Origin: Psychrobacter sp. GP33
GTDB taxonomy: Bacteria; Pseudomonadota; Gammaproteobacteria; Pseudomonadales; Moraxellaceae
Length of the DNA: 64,000 nt
Reading direction: 5' to 3'
Assembly (NCBI RefSeq): GCF_014119005.1
Contig: NZ_JACGYX010000006.1
Location: 1 to 64,000, forward strand
Shown here: one piece after another, positions 46,413 to 54,989 of the stretch
Position numbering within the stretch: position 1 is the stretch's first letter
Layout: the number at the start of each line of letters is the position of its first letter
Program-made: the position numbers and the translations under genes
The notes under the pieces: model-generated
The model's input: only the letters and a program-made list of their open reading frames with translations
Told to the model about the DNA's origin: nothing
Databases searched by the model: none

Positions 46413-47129
46413 CTATCTATTCAAATTATCTATTAAAGCAGGTAGCACGCCAACCTTAAGCTGTGCCCACGGTGCAGGATCGCGCAGCTGCTCCCAAAAC
46501 GGTGCAAAAGGCGGCGCGGCGTACACCAATAATCCTAGCAGCACATATAATAATAGATACCATTGTTTATCTTTATGTTGATAAAACTTCATCGCAGTAC
46601 CTGCTGAGCGTTTTAGCGTCATCCCTGATAAATTCACGCTATACATCTCATCAAGCGTCAGATGCACCATTGCCCCACCAAATAAAAATAGCCCATAAAA
46701 CCAGCTAACCGCTAGCGAGTTATGCAAGCCATAATAGCTTAAACAGGTCAGCCCTAGTCCTAATATTGCCATATACGGCACCGAATGAATCACACCGCGA
46801 TGCACCGTCATGCTAGTAAATAATCGGAATACCACATAGCGCATAAAACCATAGCCAGCAAGCCATAAGGCAATAAGTGCAATCAAGCTCAGCTCACTGC
46901 GCCAGTGCATTACCAGCCCAAAGGCAAAAATAAACGAGGCAATATTAAAGCCAAGTTTAATTGGTGTGGAATTATCAGAATCCAAGTCGGGCAGCAAGCC
47001 GCCTATCGTGCCAAGTGCCACACACATTAAAAAGCAAGCATCGTTAATCAAACCGGCTTTATACACCGTCAAGCCGAGTACGCCACTAACAGCGAATGCG
47101 CCATTTAGGTGGGTGTTAAAATTTGCCAT
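46413..47129 (-). CDS. YdjM-like membrane-bound metal-dependent hydrolase
   Basis: A 238-residue inner-membrane protein of the YdjM/DUF457 family. The conserved polar motifs sit at helix ends: THLNGA near the N-terminus, GLLPDLDSDNS, TVHRGVIHSVPY and GAMVHLTLDEMYSVN, which together could bind a metal. About five to six transmembrane segments are visible. The family is annotated as metal-dependent hydrolase by sequence, without a known substrate in most species; E. coli YdjM is an SOS-regulated gene, but I see no LexA box here. Confidence 0.8.
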   Translation of the reverse strand: MANFNTHLNGAFAVSGVLGLTVYKAGLINDACFLMCVALGTIGGLLPDLDSDNSTPIKLGFNIASFIFAFGLVMHWRSELSLIALIALWLAGYGFMRYVVFRLFTSMTVHRGVIHSVPYMAILGLGLTCLSYYGLHNSLAVSWFYGLFLFGGAMVHLTLDEMYSVNLSGMTLKRSAGTAMKFYQHKDKQWYLLLYVLLGLLVYAAPPFAPFWEQLRDPAPWAQLKVGVLPALIDNLNR

Positions 47130-47273
47130 AAAGAATTACCATCGTGAGCTTACTAACTACTAAAAAAGGACTAAATAGGCGCTAAAAAAGCGCACTATGA
47201 TACCATGAGCCACCGCGCCAAATTCATAGAGATTTACATCATAAAAATCACAAGACTCGTAGAGATTGTCATC

Positions 47274-48308
47274 ATGACCGATACTGTTCGACCCACACCA
47301 TCATTAACAATGCCTAAAGCAGAACTTGATTTAAGCTTTGCTGCCATTGACTGGCAAGCGCCATGGATGGCACATATCAGCCAGTTAAGATTTCTCAGTC
47401 AAAGGGTACAAAATCTAAGCAATCGTACAGCGCACTCGGCTGACTGTTCTTCTGCTAAAAACTTGGAAGCGCATGAGGTGAATGACAAGGTTGATTCTAA
47501 AGCTAGTTATGGCGAGAGTAGTACCGTTATTGCTGATTTATTAAATACAGCAATGTGCCAAAAAGCATCCAGCACTCATCATCAATATCAGCCACAAACA
47601 AAACCAACGTCAGATAATCAAGCGCATAATTTGAGATTTGTATCGCAAGATGATTTGCCAGAAGGCATGGGATATGAGCATTTTATTGGTACGACAGGTC
47701 AAATCCCCACCCGTGACAACTTGCATGATTTATTTAATGGCAGTATTTGGCTGACTTTTCCTAAGACCAAAGCCCTGCTTAATTATCATCATATGCTTGA
47801 AATTGCGAAGCAAGGTATTGGCGCAAGCCGTGGACGGGTGCGCGATACCATCACGGTATTTGATGAAAATGGGGCGATATTGGTCACGTGTGAGCCAAAT
47901 ATTGGTGAGGCATTGATTGATTTTAACTGGCAGGTAAGTTTGGTCACGTCGCGTGCTGGATGGGATAATCCGCTTGCGCCACGCACTGATGCCAAAACGG
48001 TGGTTTATATCTTTGGTCACGCATTACTTGAGCAACTGATTCAACCTCGTAAATCTTTATGCGCGCATAGTATGGTGCTTAATGTGCCAGTAGGTTTTTT
48101 TGAATTGGCATTGCCTGAACGAATGATTTATTTAGACAAAAAATTGGCGGAGCATATGCATCACTTACTCTCACAAGCGGAAGTCACACCGCGTCAGCTT
48201 GCCCCATTACCTATTTTAGGTGTGCCGCATTTTTGGGCAGACAATGTCGATTCTAGCTTTTATGATGACCAGCATGTCTTTCGTAGCGGTCGCCGACGTA
48301 AATCTTAA
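47274..48308 (+). CDS. DUF3025 family protein
   Basis: A roughly 344-residue cytoplasmic protein matching the DUF3025 family of proteobacteria. The recognisable core is TGQIPTRDNLHDLFNGSIWLTFPKTKALLN, followed by SRGRVRDTITVFDENGAIL, TVVYIFGHALLEQL and the C-terminal LAPLPILGVPHFWADN. The function is unknown. A low-complexity segment (about 45-125, Ser/His/Gln/Asn-rich) separates the N-terminal WQAPWMAHI region from the core. The frame is open to 47205, but AGAGATTG precedes ATG 47274 and family proteins do not carry the extra 23 residues. A perfect terminator follows. Confidence 0.8.
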   Translation: MTDTVRPTPSLTMPKAELDLSFAAIDWQAPWMAHISQLRFLSQRVQNLSNRTAHSADCSSAKNLEAHEVNDKVDSKASYGESSTVIADLLNTAMCQKASSTHHQYQPQTKPTSDNQAHNLRFVSQDDLPEGMGYEHFIGTTGQIPTRDNLHDLFNGSIWLTFPKTKALLNYHHMLEIAKQGIGASRGRVRDTITVFDENGAILVTCEPNIGEALIDFNWQVSLVTSRAGWDNPLAPRTDAKTVVYIFGHALLEQLIQPRKSLCAHSMVLNVPVGFFELALPERMIYLDKKLAEHMHHLLSQAEVTPRQLAPLPILGVPHFWADNVDSSFYDDQHVFRSGRRRKS

Positions 48309-48365
48309 ATTAGAATAATTTTATTTAAACATAAGCGTATAAGCAACTGTTTCGGTTACGATTTT

Positions 48366-48411
48366 GCCACCATTTGTTAACCACTGAGCGTTAACAAATG
48401 GTGGCTTTTTT
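48366..48411 (+). terminator. Terminator of the DUF3025 gene
   Basis: A perfect 15-bp stem GCCACCATTTGTTAA / TTAACAAATGGTGGC with a 10-base loop is followed by six T. It lies 58 bases after the stop codon and separates this gene from acnA. Confidence 0.92.
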
Positions 48412-48568
48412 GTTATGGTAAAGGGGCGTTACTGTTAATTATTACGTTTCTACTTATAAATTTTGTTAATAATTATTATTAATAAAGAATGACAAACGTA
48501 CAGATTAAGATCTACTTAGTATTTAGCCACCTGTTATAACCTTCTATAACGTAGATAAGGAAGCTACC

Positions 48569-51391
48569 ATGAGTGATATTTTTAACGTAAAACATACCCT
48601 CTCAGTCGATGGCAAGGATTATGCCTACTTTAGTTTACCTGAGCTCGCCAAAACTTATAATAATATTGACACCTTACCATTTTGCATGAAAATCGTCCTT
48701 GAAAATCTGCTGCGTAATGAAGACGGTGGACAGTCGGTCGGCAAAAATCATATTGAAGCGGTCGCTAACTGGGATTGTGGCGCGGAGCCGTCACATGAGA
48801 TTGCGTTTATGCCAGCACGTGTGGTGTTACAAGATTTCACCGGTGTGCCTTCCGTGGTTGACTTGGCAGCAATGCGCGATGCGGTGGTTAAGCTTGGTGG
48901 TCGTGCGGAACAAATTAACCCCTTTATCCCAAGTGAGTTGGTCGTTGACCACTCAGTGCAAGTGGATGTATATGGGCGCGAAGATGCACTGGATTTAAAT
49001 AAGAAGATTGAGTTTGAGCGTAATAATGAACGTTATGAATTTCTGCATTGGGGCAGACAAGCGTTTAAAAACTTTGTCGTCGTACCACCGGCAACTGGCA
49101 TCGTGCATCAGGTGAATTTAGAGTATTTGGCGCGTGTGGTAATGGCAGCTGACGTTGATAATGGCGATGGAGTGGAGTTGACCGCTTATCCGGATACCGT
49201 CTTTGGTACTGACAGTCATACCACGATGATTAATGGTATTGGCGTGCTGGGTTGGGGCGTGGGCGGTATTGAAGCAGAAGCCGCGATGCTTGGGCAACCG
49301 TCATCGATGCTGATTCCGCAAGTCGTCGGCTTTGAGATGACGGGTAAGTTATCCGAAGGTGTTACCGCAACCGATATGGTACTGCGTGTGGTTGAGATGC
49401 TGCGTGCCCACGGTGTCGTCGGTAAATTCGTCGAATTCTACGGTGAAGGCTTGCACAATATGCCGCTTGCCGATCGTGCAACCATTGCCAATATGGCACC
49501 GGAATATGGCGCAACCTGTGGTATTTTTCCGATTGATCAAGTGGCCATTGACTATTTGCGTTTATCAGGTCGAGAAGATACGCAAATCGCGCTGGTGGAA
49601 AAGTACGCCAAGGCTCAAGGTCTCTGGCATGATGCCAATACGCACGATGCCTGTTATTCAAGCAAACTGCATCTTGATTTAGCCACGGTTCAGCCGTCAC
49701 TGGCAGGACCAAAATTACCTCATCAACGCATCAACTTAGCGGATATGCATAAAAGCTTTAGCAATACTTTAGAGACCATGACTAAAGACCGTAAGGCGGC
49801 TATTAAAGGGAAAGTTCGTTTTGATGAAGAAGGTGGTCAACAAGAGCAAGCAAAAACCTTAGCCGCTGAACCTAGCGCATTTTGCGATGTAGATAGTAAC
49901 TTCTGTAGCATTGTTGATATTAACGATGAAAAATACAATTTGCGTGATGGTGCGGTGGTTATCGCAGCGATTACCTCTTGTACCAATACCTCTAACCCTG
50001 CTGTCATGATTGGAGCGGGACTGGTCGCCAGAAATGCAGCGGCAAAAGGTCTTACAGCTAAGCCGTGGGTAAAAACATCGCTGGCACCGGGTTCAAAAGT
50101 AGTGACTGATTATCTTAAAAAAACCAAACTGATGGACGAGCTGGAAAAAATTGGCTTTTACTTGGTTGGTTATGGCTGTACCACGTGTATTGGTAACTCA
50201 GGACCCTTGCTTGAAAGTATCGAAAAAGGTATTGAAGAAAATAACTTGGTCGCTGCTGCTGTGTTATCTGGTAACCGTAACTTTGAAGGACGCATTCACT
50301 CGCATGTGAAAGCTAACTATTTAGCGTCACCGCCACTAGTGGTCGCTTATGCGCTGGCAGGGACGGTAGACATTGATATGACTACCCAACCACTTGGACA
50401 AGATCAAGATGGCAATGATGTATTCCTAAAAGATATCTGGCCGACGTCTGCTGAGATTAATGAGCTTATCGCTAATAATATCGATGCAGAAATGTTCCAT
50501 AAAAACTATGGCGAAGTCTTTAATGGCAGTAAGGAGTGGAATGCTATCTCGTCTCCAGACAGTCAGCTGTATCCATGGAGTGAGGAATCAACCTACATTC
50601 AGAATCCACCATTTTTTGAAGGGATGACGATGGAGCCAGAAGGTATTCCTGATATTACAGGCGCGCGTATATTGGGTATATTTGGTGACTCCATCACCAC
50701 TGATCATATCTCACCCGCTGGCAATATCGATGCGGACTCACCAGCAGGCAAGTATTTGCAAGATCGTGGCGTGATGGAAGCGGATTTTAATAGCTACGGT
50801 TCACGCCGTGGTAATGACGCCGTCATGACTCGCGGTACGTTTGCCAATATTCGCATCAAAAACTTGATGATGGATGGTAAAGAGGGCGGCTATACCTATT
50901 ACTTTAAAGGTGATAAAGCCACCTTACAAGATGGTGAAGCCATGTCCATCCATGATGCCGCAATGAAGTATAAAGAAGACAAGCGTCCACTCGTGGTACT
51001 TGGTGGTGACGAGTATGGCTCAGGCTCTAGTCGTGACTGGGCTGCTAAAGGCACGATTTTGCTAGGTGTCAAAGCTGTGTTAACTGGCTCTTTTGAGCGT
51101 ATTCACCGCTCTAACCTTGTCGGTATGGGCGTGTTGCCGTTGACCTTTAAAGATGATGAAAATGCCCAGTCTCATAATCTCGACGGCTCAGAAGTATTGA
51201 GTATCACCGGACTGAATAACGGTGAAAGTAAAACCGCTACTGTTACCGCCACTCGCGCTGATGGTTCGACAGAAACTTTTGAAGTCAATGTAATGTTACA
51301 GACGCCAAAAGAGCGCGAATACGTGCGTCATGGCGGTGTGCTTCATTATGTCTTGCGCCATTTAGCTTGCGAGAATAAAGAAGAGGCGTAA
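48569..51391 (+). CDS. acnA: Aconitate hydratase A
   Basis: AcnA interconverts citrate and isocitrate in the TCA cycle and can bind mRNA as an iron-responsive regulator. The 940-residue protein is of the AcnA/IRP type: VLENLLRNEDG, ARVVLQDFTGVPSVVDLAAMRDA, GTDSHTTMINGIGVLGWGVGGIEAEA, and 4Fe-4S ligands Cys471 (TSCTNTSNP), Cys537 and Cys540 (YGCTTCIGNSGP), with the same 66-residue spacing as in E. coli. The swivel domain shows GDSITTDHISPAG and GDEYGSGSSRDWAAKG. It is about 50 residues longer than E. coli AcnA (891), partly through a Glu/Gln-rich segment before Cys471. AAGGAAG precedes the ATG. It is a single-gene unit with a terminator on each side. Confidence 0.97.
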   Translation: MSDIFNVKHTLSVDGKDYAYFSLPELAKTYNNIDTLPFCMKIVLENLLRNEDGGQSVGKNHIEAVANWDCGAEPSHEIAFMPARVVLQDFTGVPSVVDLAAMRDAVVKLGGRAEQINPFIPSELVVDHSVQVDVYGREDALDLNKKIEFERNNERYEFLHWGRQAFKNFVVVPPATGIVHQVNLEYLARVVMAADVDNGDGVELTAYPDTVFGTDSHTTMINGIGVLGWGVGGIEAEAAMLGQPSSMLIPQVVGFEMTGKLSEGVTATDMVLRVVEMLRAHGVVGKFVEFYGEGLHNMPLADRATIANMAPEYGATCGIFPIDQVAIDYLRLSGREDTQIALVEKYAKAQGLWHDANTHDACYSSKLHLDLATVQPSLAGPKLPHQRINLADMHKSFSNTLETMTKDRKAAIKGKVRFDEEGGQQEQAKTLAAEPSAFCDVDSNFCSIVDINDEKYNLRDGAVVIAAITSCTNTSNPAVMIGAGLVARNAAAKGLTAKPWVKTSLAPGSKVVTDYLKKTKLMDELEKIGFYLVGYGCTTCIGNSGPLLESIEKGIEENNLVAAAVLSGNRNFEGRIHSHVKANYLASPPLVVAYALAGTVDIDMTTQPLGQDQDGNDVFLKDIWPTSAEINELIANNIDAEMFHKNYGEVFNGSKEWNAISSPDSQLYPWSEESTYIQNPPFFEGMTMEPEGIPDITGARILGIFGDSITTDHISPAGNIDADSPAGKYLQDRGVMEADFNSYGSRRGNDAVMTRGTFANIRIKNLMMDGKEGGYTYYFKGDKATLQDGEAMSIHDAAMKYKEDKRPLVVLGGDEYGSGSSRDWAAKGTILLGVKAVLTGSFERIHRSNLVGMGVLPLTFKDDENAQSHNLDGSEVLSITGLNNGESKTATVTATRADGSTETFEVNVMLQTPKEREYVRHGGVLHYVLRHLACENKEEA

Positions 51392-51424
51392 TTACTCACA
51401 GTTAATTGGAGTATTTAAAGTGTT

Positions 51425-51455
51425 AAAAAGCTCAATCATAATGATTGGGCTTTTT
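51425..51455 (+). terminator. acnA terminator
   Basis: The stem AAAAAGCTCAATCAT / ATGATTGGGCTTTTT, with one G-U pair and a tight loop, lies 34 bases after the acnA stop and ends in five T. Confidence 0.85.
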
Positions 51456-51582
51456 ATTGGGTGATACAATCAAAGCATTACCGTAATATTTAAGTTGAAT
51501 AGTTCGTATGCTACCTTAGCGCGTCAAATCCAATTTTCTTAGATATCACATAATATTAGCCTACTCCCAAACTGAGTAAATA

Positions 51583-52485
51583 ATGACCCGACGCGACCTG
51601 ATTACCTTTTTTACCCTCTCATTTATGTGGTCGCTCTCTTTTATATTTTATCGAGTGGGTGTGCCTGAGTTTGGCTCTTTAGCATTTGCCAGCCTACGTG
51701 TGGTATTGGCGGGGTTAACTATGCTGGTTTTTGTGTTGTTAAACCCAAAAAATCGCCAAGGTATTCAAGAAAATTATAAAGCGCTGACCGTGGTTGGCTT
51801 ACTGTCTGCTGCCATTCCATTTGTATTGTTTGCATTTTCCGCACAGACAGTGAATGCCGGTGTATTGGCGGTACTTAATGCGTCTGTACCCATGATGAGT
51901 GGGTTTATTGCCAGTACCTTTTTTAAAGATAAACTGACGAAAAAACAGATTGCCGGTTTAATGATTGGCATTGTGGGCGTTTTTATCTTAATGAGTGAAA
52001 GCTTATTTAGTGAGCAAAGTGAAGCTACGACTTTCAGCTCAAGCTTATTGCCGATGAGTTACGGTTTATTGGCATGTGTCGGTTACGCAACGGGAGCAAA
52101 CGTCACTAAAAACTATCTATCTGAGATGTCACCTATAGCTATCACCGCAGGCTCGCTCATTATTGCTAGCTTGATTATGCTGCCGATTGCGATTTACGCA
52201 TTTCCGTATGGTAAAACTATCAGTACAACGGCATGGTTTTCGGTGATTTGCGTTGGTGTATTCTCGACCGCTATCGCACTTATTTTTATGAATCAGCTGA
52301 TTAAAAACATTGGTGCCATGCGTGCGACGAGTATCACCTTAGTGATTCCGATTTTTGCGATATTTTTTGGTTACGTATTGCTTGATGAGGCGTTAGATGT
52401 CGGTGCAATCATCGGCTCAGTGGTGATATTGTTTGGTACATACTTATCTTTGAATTTATCTTTAAAGAGTTTGTCCCGTTCGTAA
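51583..52485 (+). CDS. DMT-superfamily EamA transporter
   Basis: A 300-residue inner-membrane protein with about ten transmembrane helices in two EamA repeats: repeat 1 includes SFMWSLSFIFYRVGVPEFGSLAFASLR and ALLP-type turn regions, repeat 2 starts near YGLLACVGYATGANV and ends with GYVLLDEALDVGAIIGSVVILFGTYL. The E-x-L/D-E turn before the last helix (LLDEAL) is typical. Such carriers export amino acids, metabolites or drugs; the substrate cannot be inferred. No regulator is adjacent. The Shine-Dalgarno sequence (GAG) is weak. Confidence 0.88.
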   Translation: MTRRDLITFFTLSFMWSLSFIFYRVGVPEFGSLAFASLRVVLAGLTMLVFVLLNPKNRQGIQENYKALTVVGLLSAAIPFVLFAFSAQTVNAGVLAVLNASVPMMSGFIASTFFKDKLTKKQIAGLMIGIVGVFILMSESLFSEQSEATTFSSSLLPMSYGLLACVGYATGANVTKNYLSEMSPIAITAGSLIIASLIMLPIAIYAFPYGKTISTTAWFSVICVGVFSTAIALIFMNQLIKNIGAMRATSITLVIPIFAIFFGYVLLDEALDVGAIIGSVVILFGTYLSLNLSLKSLSRS

Positions 52486-52576
52486 AAAAGGATGAGTTCT
52501 ACAAGATTGTTATTAGAGTAGATTGCTTTGTAAGCTGTTCATGCCAATAGCCAATAAATAAGATATTCAAGCCATA

Positions 52577-52607
52577 AAAAAGCTCAATTTTTATAATTGA
52601 GCTTTTT
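52577..52607. terminator. Bidirectional terminator between convergent genes
   Basis: The perfect 13-bp stem AAAAAGCTCAATT / AATTGAGCTTTTT with loop TTTAT lies between the EamA transporter gene and the minus-strand membrane protein gene, with A- and T-runs on the two sides. Confidence 0.85.
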
Positions 52608-52643
52608 ATTCAGTGATTTTTATAGTGTATTGAACCTTGCTTT

Positions 52644-53684
52644 CTATTTAACGTTATCACCCCAAGTGACAATAGGCTTGGCTAAACGGTAATTAGATGC
52701 AGCACCTTTGGCACCAGCAATACTAGCAATAAAGGTTAAAATCGTGCTGATTAACCAGAACAGACCAGTGTATAAAGCCGCTTTACGAGCAACGTCTTCA
52801 GCTTGCTGTAATTTTTCTTCAGCCATCTGTTTGGCTTCGGCAATGGCTTTTTCAGTTTTCATTTTATATTCATTGAATGATTTTTGAACTTCTGTACGAA
52901 CTTCGATAGCTTGTGCTTCAGTCAGGCCTTCTTGTTGCAAACGGTTGATAAGTGTTGGACCTTTGATTTCATTTTCTATCGCTAACATGCGCTGTTTGGC
53001 ATAATCGTCAATGTTGCGCCAGGTATTGATATCTGTGAAGTCCATATCGGCAACTTGACGTTTTGTTTTGTCAAACATACCTTTAATAACGTCAGTGGTT
53101 GCCGCAATTTGTTGTTGATTTAGATTTTGGGTGTTTTTGGCAACCATAGCTTGCAAATCTTCTTCGCTGATATCGCCAGAGACGCGTTGATACATCTCTT
53201 GCGCTTTTTGCTGTACGCCATCATTTTGGGCAGTAGCACCGGCAGCCGCTGCACCTACTGTTGCGGTAGTCGCTGCTGTTTTAGCCACAGTACTGACCGT
53301 TGCACCCACAGCATTACCCGCAGTTGCTAAAATACCAGTGGCACTACTTAGAGTAAAAAATGTCGTGAGTAATACAATCAACGCAGCAGTCAGCATGCCA
53401 GTCAATGTTGCATCTTTTTGGTCAATGTCTGTGCCATCACCAAATAACGCTTCAGGCGCAGAATATTTAATCGCAAAATGACCGGCGACATAGGCACTGA
53501 CCAATGCCGTGACTGCCGCATAAATACCAGCAGCAATGCTGGTGCCTTTTAAATCAAATGGTAATACCGAACTTAATACTAGAGCGAGAGCGATCATCGC
53601 CATGACGACCAGCAGTCCCATTATCAGACCAGCTAGTACACCGCGCCATGATGGGCGCCGTTGAGGAGCATAAGTATGTAACAT
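52644..53684 (-). CDS. Membrane protein of unknown function with a coiled-coil core
   Basis: A 346-residue protein I cannot assign. Three membrane segments lie in the first 120 residues (about 14-40, 48-70 and 93-118), then an Ala/Thr/Gly-rich run (about 120-155), a charged helical region (about 155-300) with strong coiled-coil character (EKAIAEAKQMAEEKLQQAED), and a last membrane segment near 305-330. It resembles proteins annotated only as 'TM helix/YrzE-like' or hypothetical in Moraxellaceae. The helical middle may sit in the cytoplasm or periplasm between anchors. AAGGA touches the ATG at 53690, so the second ATG at 53684, six bases after it, is the likelier start. Confidence 0.7.
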   Translation of the reverse strand: MLHTYAPQRRPSWRGVLAGLIMGLLVVMAMIALALVLSSVLPFDLKGTSIAAGIYAAVTALVSAYVAGHFAIKYSAPEALFGDGTDIDQKDATLTGMLTAALIVLLTTFFTLSSATGILATAGNAVGATVSTVAKTAATTATVGAAAAGATAQNDGVQQKAQEMYQRVSGDISEEDLQAMVAKNTQNLNQQQIAATTDVIKGMFDKTKRQVADMDFTDINTWRNIDDYAKQRMLAIENEIKGPTLINRLQQEGLTEAQAIEVRTEVQKSFNEYKMKTEKAIAEAKQMAEEKLQQAEDVARKAALYTGLFWLISTILTFIASIAGAKGAASNYRLAKPIVTWGDNVK

Positions 53685-53749
53685 AGCCATTCCTTATAAT
53701 AATATATTGTTGTAATACATTTTTTCTATGATGGTATCAACCTCTTAAT

Positions 53750-53784
53750 TCAGAATTTATAAACACTTTATGTAAAAATTCTGA
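53750..53784. promoter_or_regulatory. Nested inverted repeat upstream of the coiled-coil membrane protein gene
   Basis: TCAGAATTT (53750-53758) and AAATTCTGA (53776-53784) are perfect 9-base inverted arms, and between them ATAAA (53759-53763) pairs with TTTAT (53767-53771). The dyad lies 66-100 bases upstream of the start at 53684, where an operator or leader hairpin would be placed. The rest of 53685-54000 shows no gene. Confidence 0.4.
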
Positions 53785-54007
53785 TAAATCTAATAAGTAC
53801 AATGTCATCATAGGCAATAAGGAAATATATTGGTAACACCTTTAGGTAGAAAAATAATAGCATTGTGTATAAAGGCGTTACACTATGTCAGTAAACGTTT
53901 TGAGTGTAATTTTGCGTAAACTTATTAGCAAGTTAACGAGGAAGTGTTATATTCAATCTGATTTTCTGAATAGATATCATATAAAAATAAGATGAAAAAA
54001 TAGGCAA

Positions 54008-54047
54008 GAAAAAGCCCAATCACAATGAGTCATGATTGGGCTTTTTT
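54008..54047 (-). terminator. Terminator after the tRNA pair
   Basis: The stem AAAAAGCCCAATCA / TGATTGGGCTTTTT with a 10-base loop lies about 65 bases beyond the 3' end of tRNA-Glu on the minus strand and has a T-rich run there. It also carries T6 on the plus strand, but no plus-strand gene needs it. Confidence 0.8.
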
Positions 54048-54112
54048 GTAGTGCGCTTATTAGTCTGATCTGATACTTTTCAGTAAAATGGCTAACAAGT
54101 GACGCCATATAG

Positions 54113-54188
54113 TGGCGTCCCCACGGGGGTTCGAACCCCGGTTACCGCCGTGAAAGGGCAGTGTCCTAGGCCACTAGACGATGGGGAC
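54113..54188 (-). tRNA. tRNA-Glu (anticodon TTC)
   Basis: The minus-strand sequence begins GTCCCCATCGTCTAGTGG and ends GTGGGGACGCCA, 76 bases with an encoded CCA. The anticodon arm is CTGCC-CTTTCAC-GGC with TTC in the loop, and the T-loop GGTTCGAACCCC is intact. It closely matches E. coli tRNA-Glu. It is downstream of tRNA-Ala on the same strand and near gltX, which encodes its synthetase. Confidence 0.97.
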
Positions 54189-54316
54189 GCATAGTGTTGT
54201 TATAAACTATCTATAACGGTAACAACATCAGATTGCTTAAAAAGCGGTGCCTAGACTGATGCTGTACTATTAGCAAGTTATTCATCATAAACAGTGGAGA
54301 CTTACAGTAAATAGTA

Positions 54317-54392
54317 TGGTGGAGCTAAACGGAGTCGAACCGTTGACCCCTTGCATGCCATGCAAGTGCTCTACCAACTGAGCTATAGCCCC
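54317..54392 (-). tRNA. tRNA-Ala (anticodon GGC)
   Basis: The minus-strand sequence begins GGGGCTATAGCTCAGTTGG and ends TTAGCTCCACCA, 76 bases with an encoded CCA. The anticodon arm CTTGC-ATGGCAT-GCAAG places GGC in the loop, and the T-arm CGGTTCGACTCCG is intact. It is upstream of tRNA-Glu with a 128-base gap, probably in one transcript. Confidence 0.97.
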
Positions 54393-54515
54393 TCGCTAAG
54401 AGTGAGCACATTTTAGGGAAGTAAGGGGGGTATGTCAACAGCTATTTTGAATAAATCGCAATAAATGCTTTAAAAACTGAATTTAATACGATTTTATCTG
54501 AGTTATCAGTACAAA

Positions 54516-54881
54516 CTATCTTGGATTTTGCTTACTAGCAATTTCTTTAATGGCTTTATCGGTAGTGAATTCTGCTTGAGTGTCATCAGCAAAAATTACT
54601 GCACAACATTCAGTAGGAACATATCTGCCACTATTTTGGATGACTGCCATGACGCCTTTAAAACCAATAATATCAGTATCTTTTAAGCGACTCATTTGAT
54701 AGTTATTATAACCACAGTAAGTCGTGTATATCCATTTTAAATCATCAAAGTCCTGTCCAGCAGACAATGTGAGGTTGGTATTATAAAGCTCTTCGACTAC
54801 TTTACGATAATAGTGCTGCGCTTCTTTTAACGTTGGAAATACAACGTCTTGGCTTTCTATCGTGACGGTCTTAACTGCCAT
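54516..54881 (-). CDS. Small hypothetical protein, possibly DUF3223-like
   Basis: A 121-residue soluble protein. The opening VVFPTLKEAQHYYRKVVEEL, the mid phrase DFDDLKWIYTTYCGYNNYQ and the closing CCAVIFADDTQAEFTTDKAIKEI resemble the DUF3223 pattern (F-x-T-x-x-x-A, L-x-x-L-L, C-F-x-V-x-x-x-D-G-x-x-x-x-F-S-Y-x-x-x-x), but the match is by eye and tentative. DUF3223 domains also occur in plant DCL proteins; bacterial roles are unknown. GTG 54893 is in frame; ATG 54881 with GTGGA upstream is preferred. It lies between gltX and the tRNA pair on the same strand. Confidence 0.6.
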   Translation of the reverse strand: MAVKTVTIESQDVVFPTLKEAQHYYRKVVEELYNTNLTLSAGQDFDDLKWIYTTYCGYNNYQMSRLKDTDIIGFKGVMAVIQNSGRYVPTECCAVIFADDTQAEFTTDKAIKEIASKQNPR

Positions 54882-54941
54882 ATTTATGTCCACTTGATAC
54901 GTTCAGTAAAATAATAGGTTCATTAAAATATTAGTTTTAAG

Positions 54942-54972
54942 AAAAGACGGGCCAGTAAAAGCCTGCCCCGTC
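54942..54972 (-). terminator. gltX terminator
   Basis: On the minus strand GACGGG ... CCCGTC closes a GC-rich hairpin followed by TTTTC, beginning 18 bases after the gltX stop codon. Confidence 0.7.
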
Positions 54973-54989
54973 CTCTGTAAATTAAAACA

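Noticed and set aside
54113..54392. tRNA genes as integration sites of a mobile element
   Set aside because: Both tRNAs are intact; no integrase gene, direct repeat of the tRNA 3' end or phage-like gene lies beside them.
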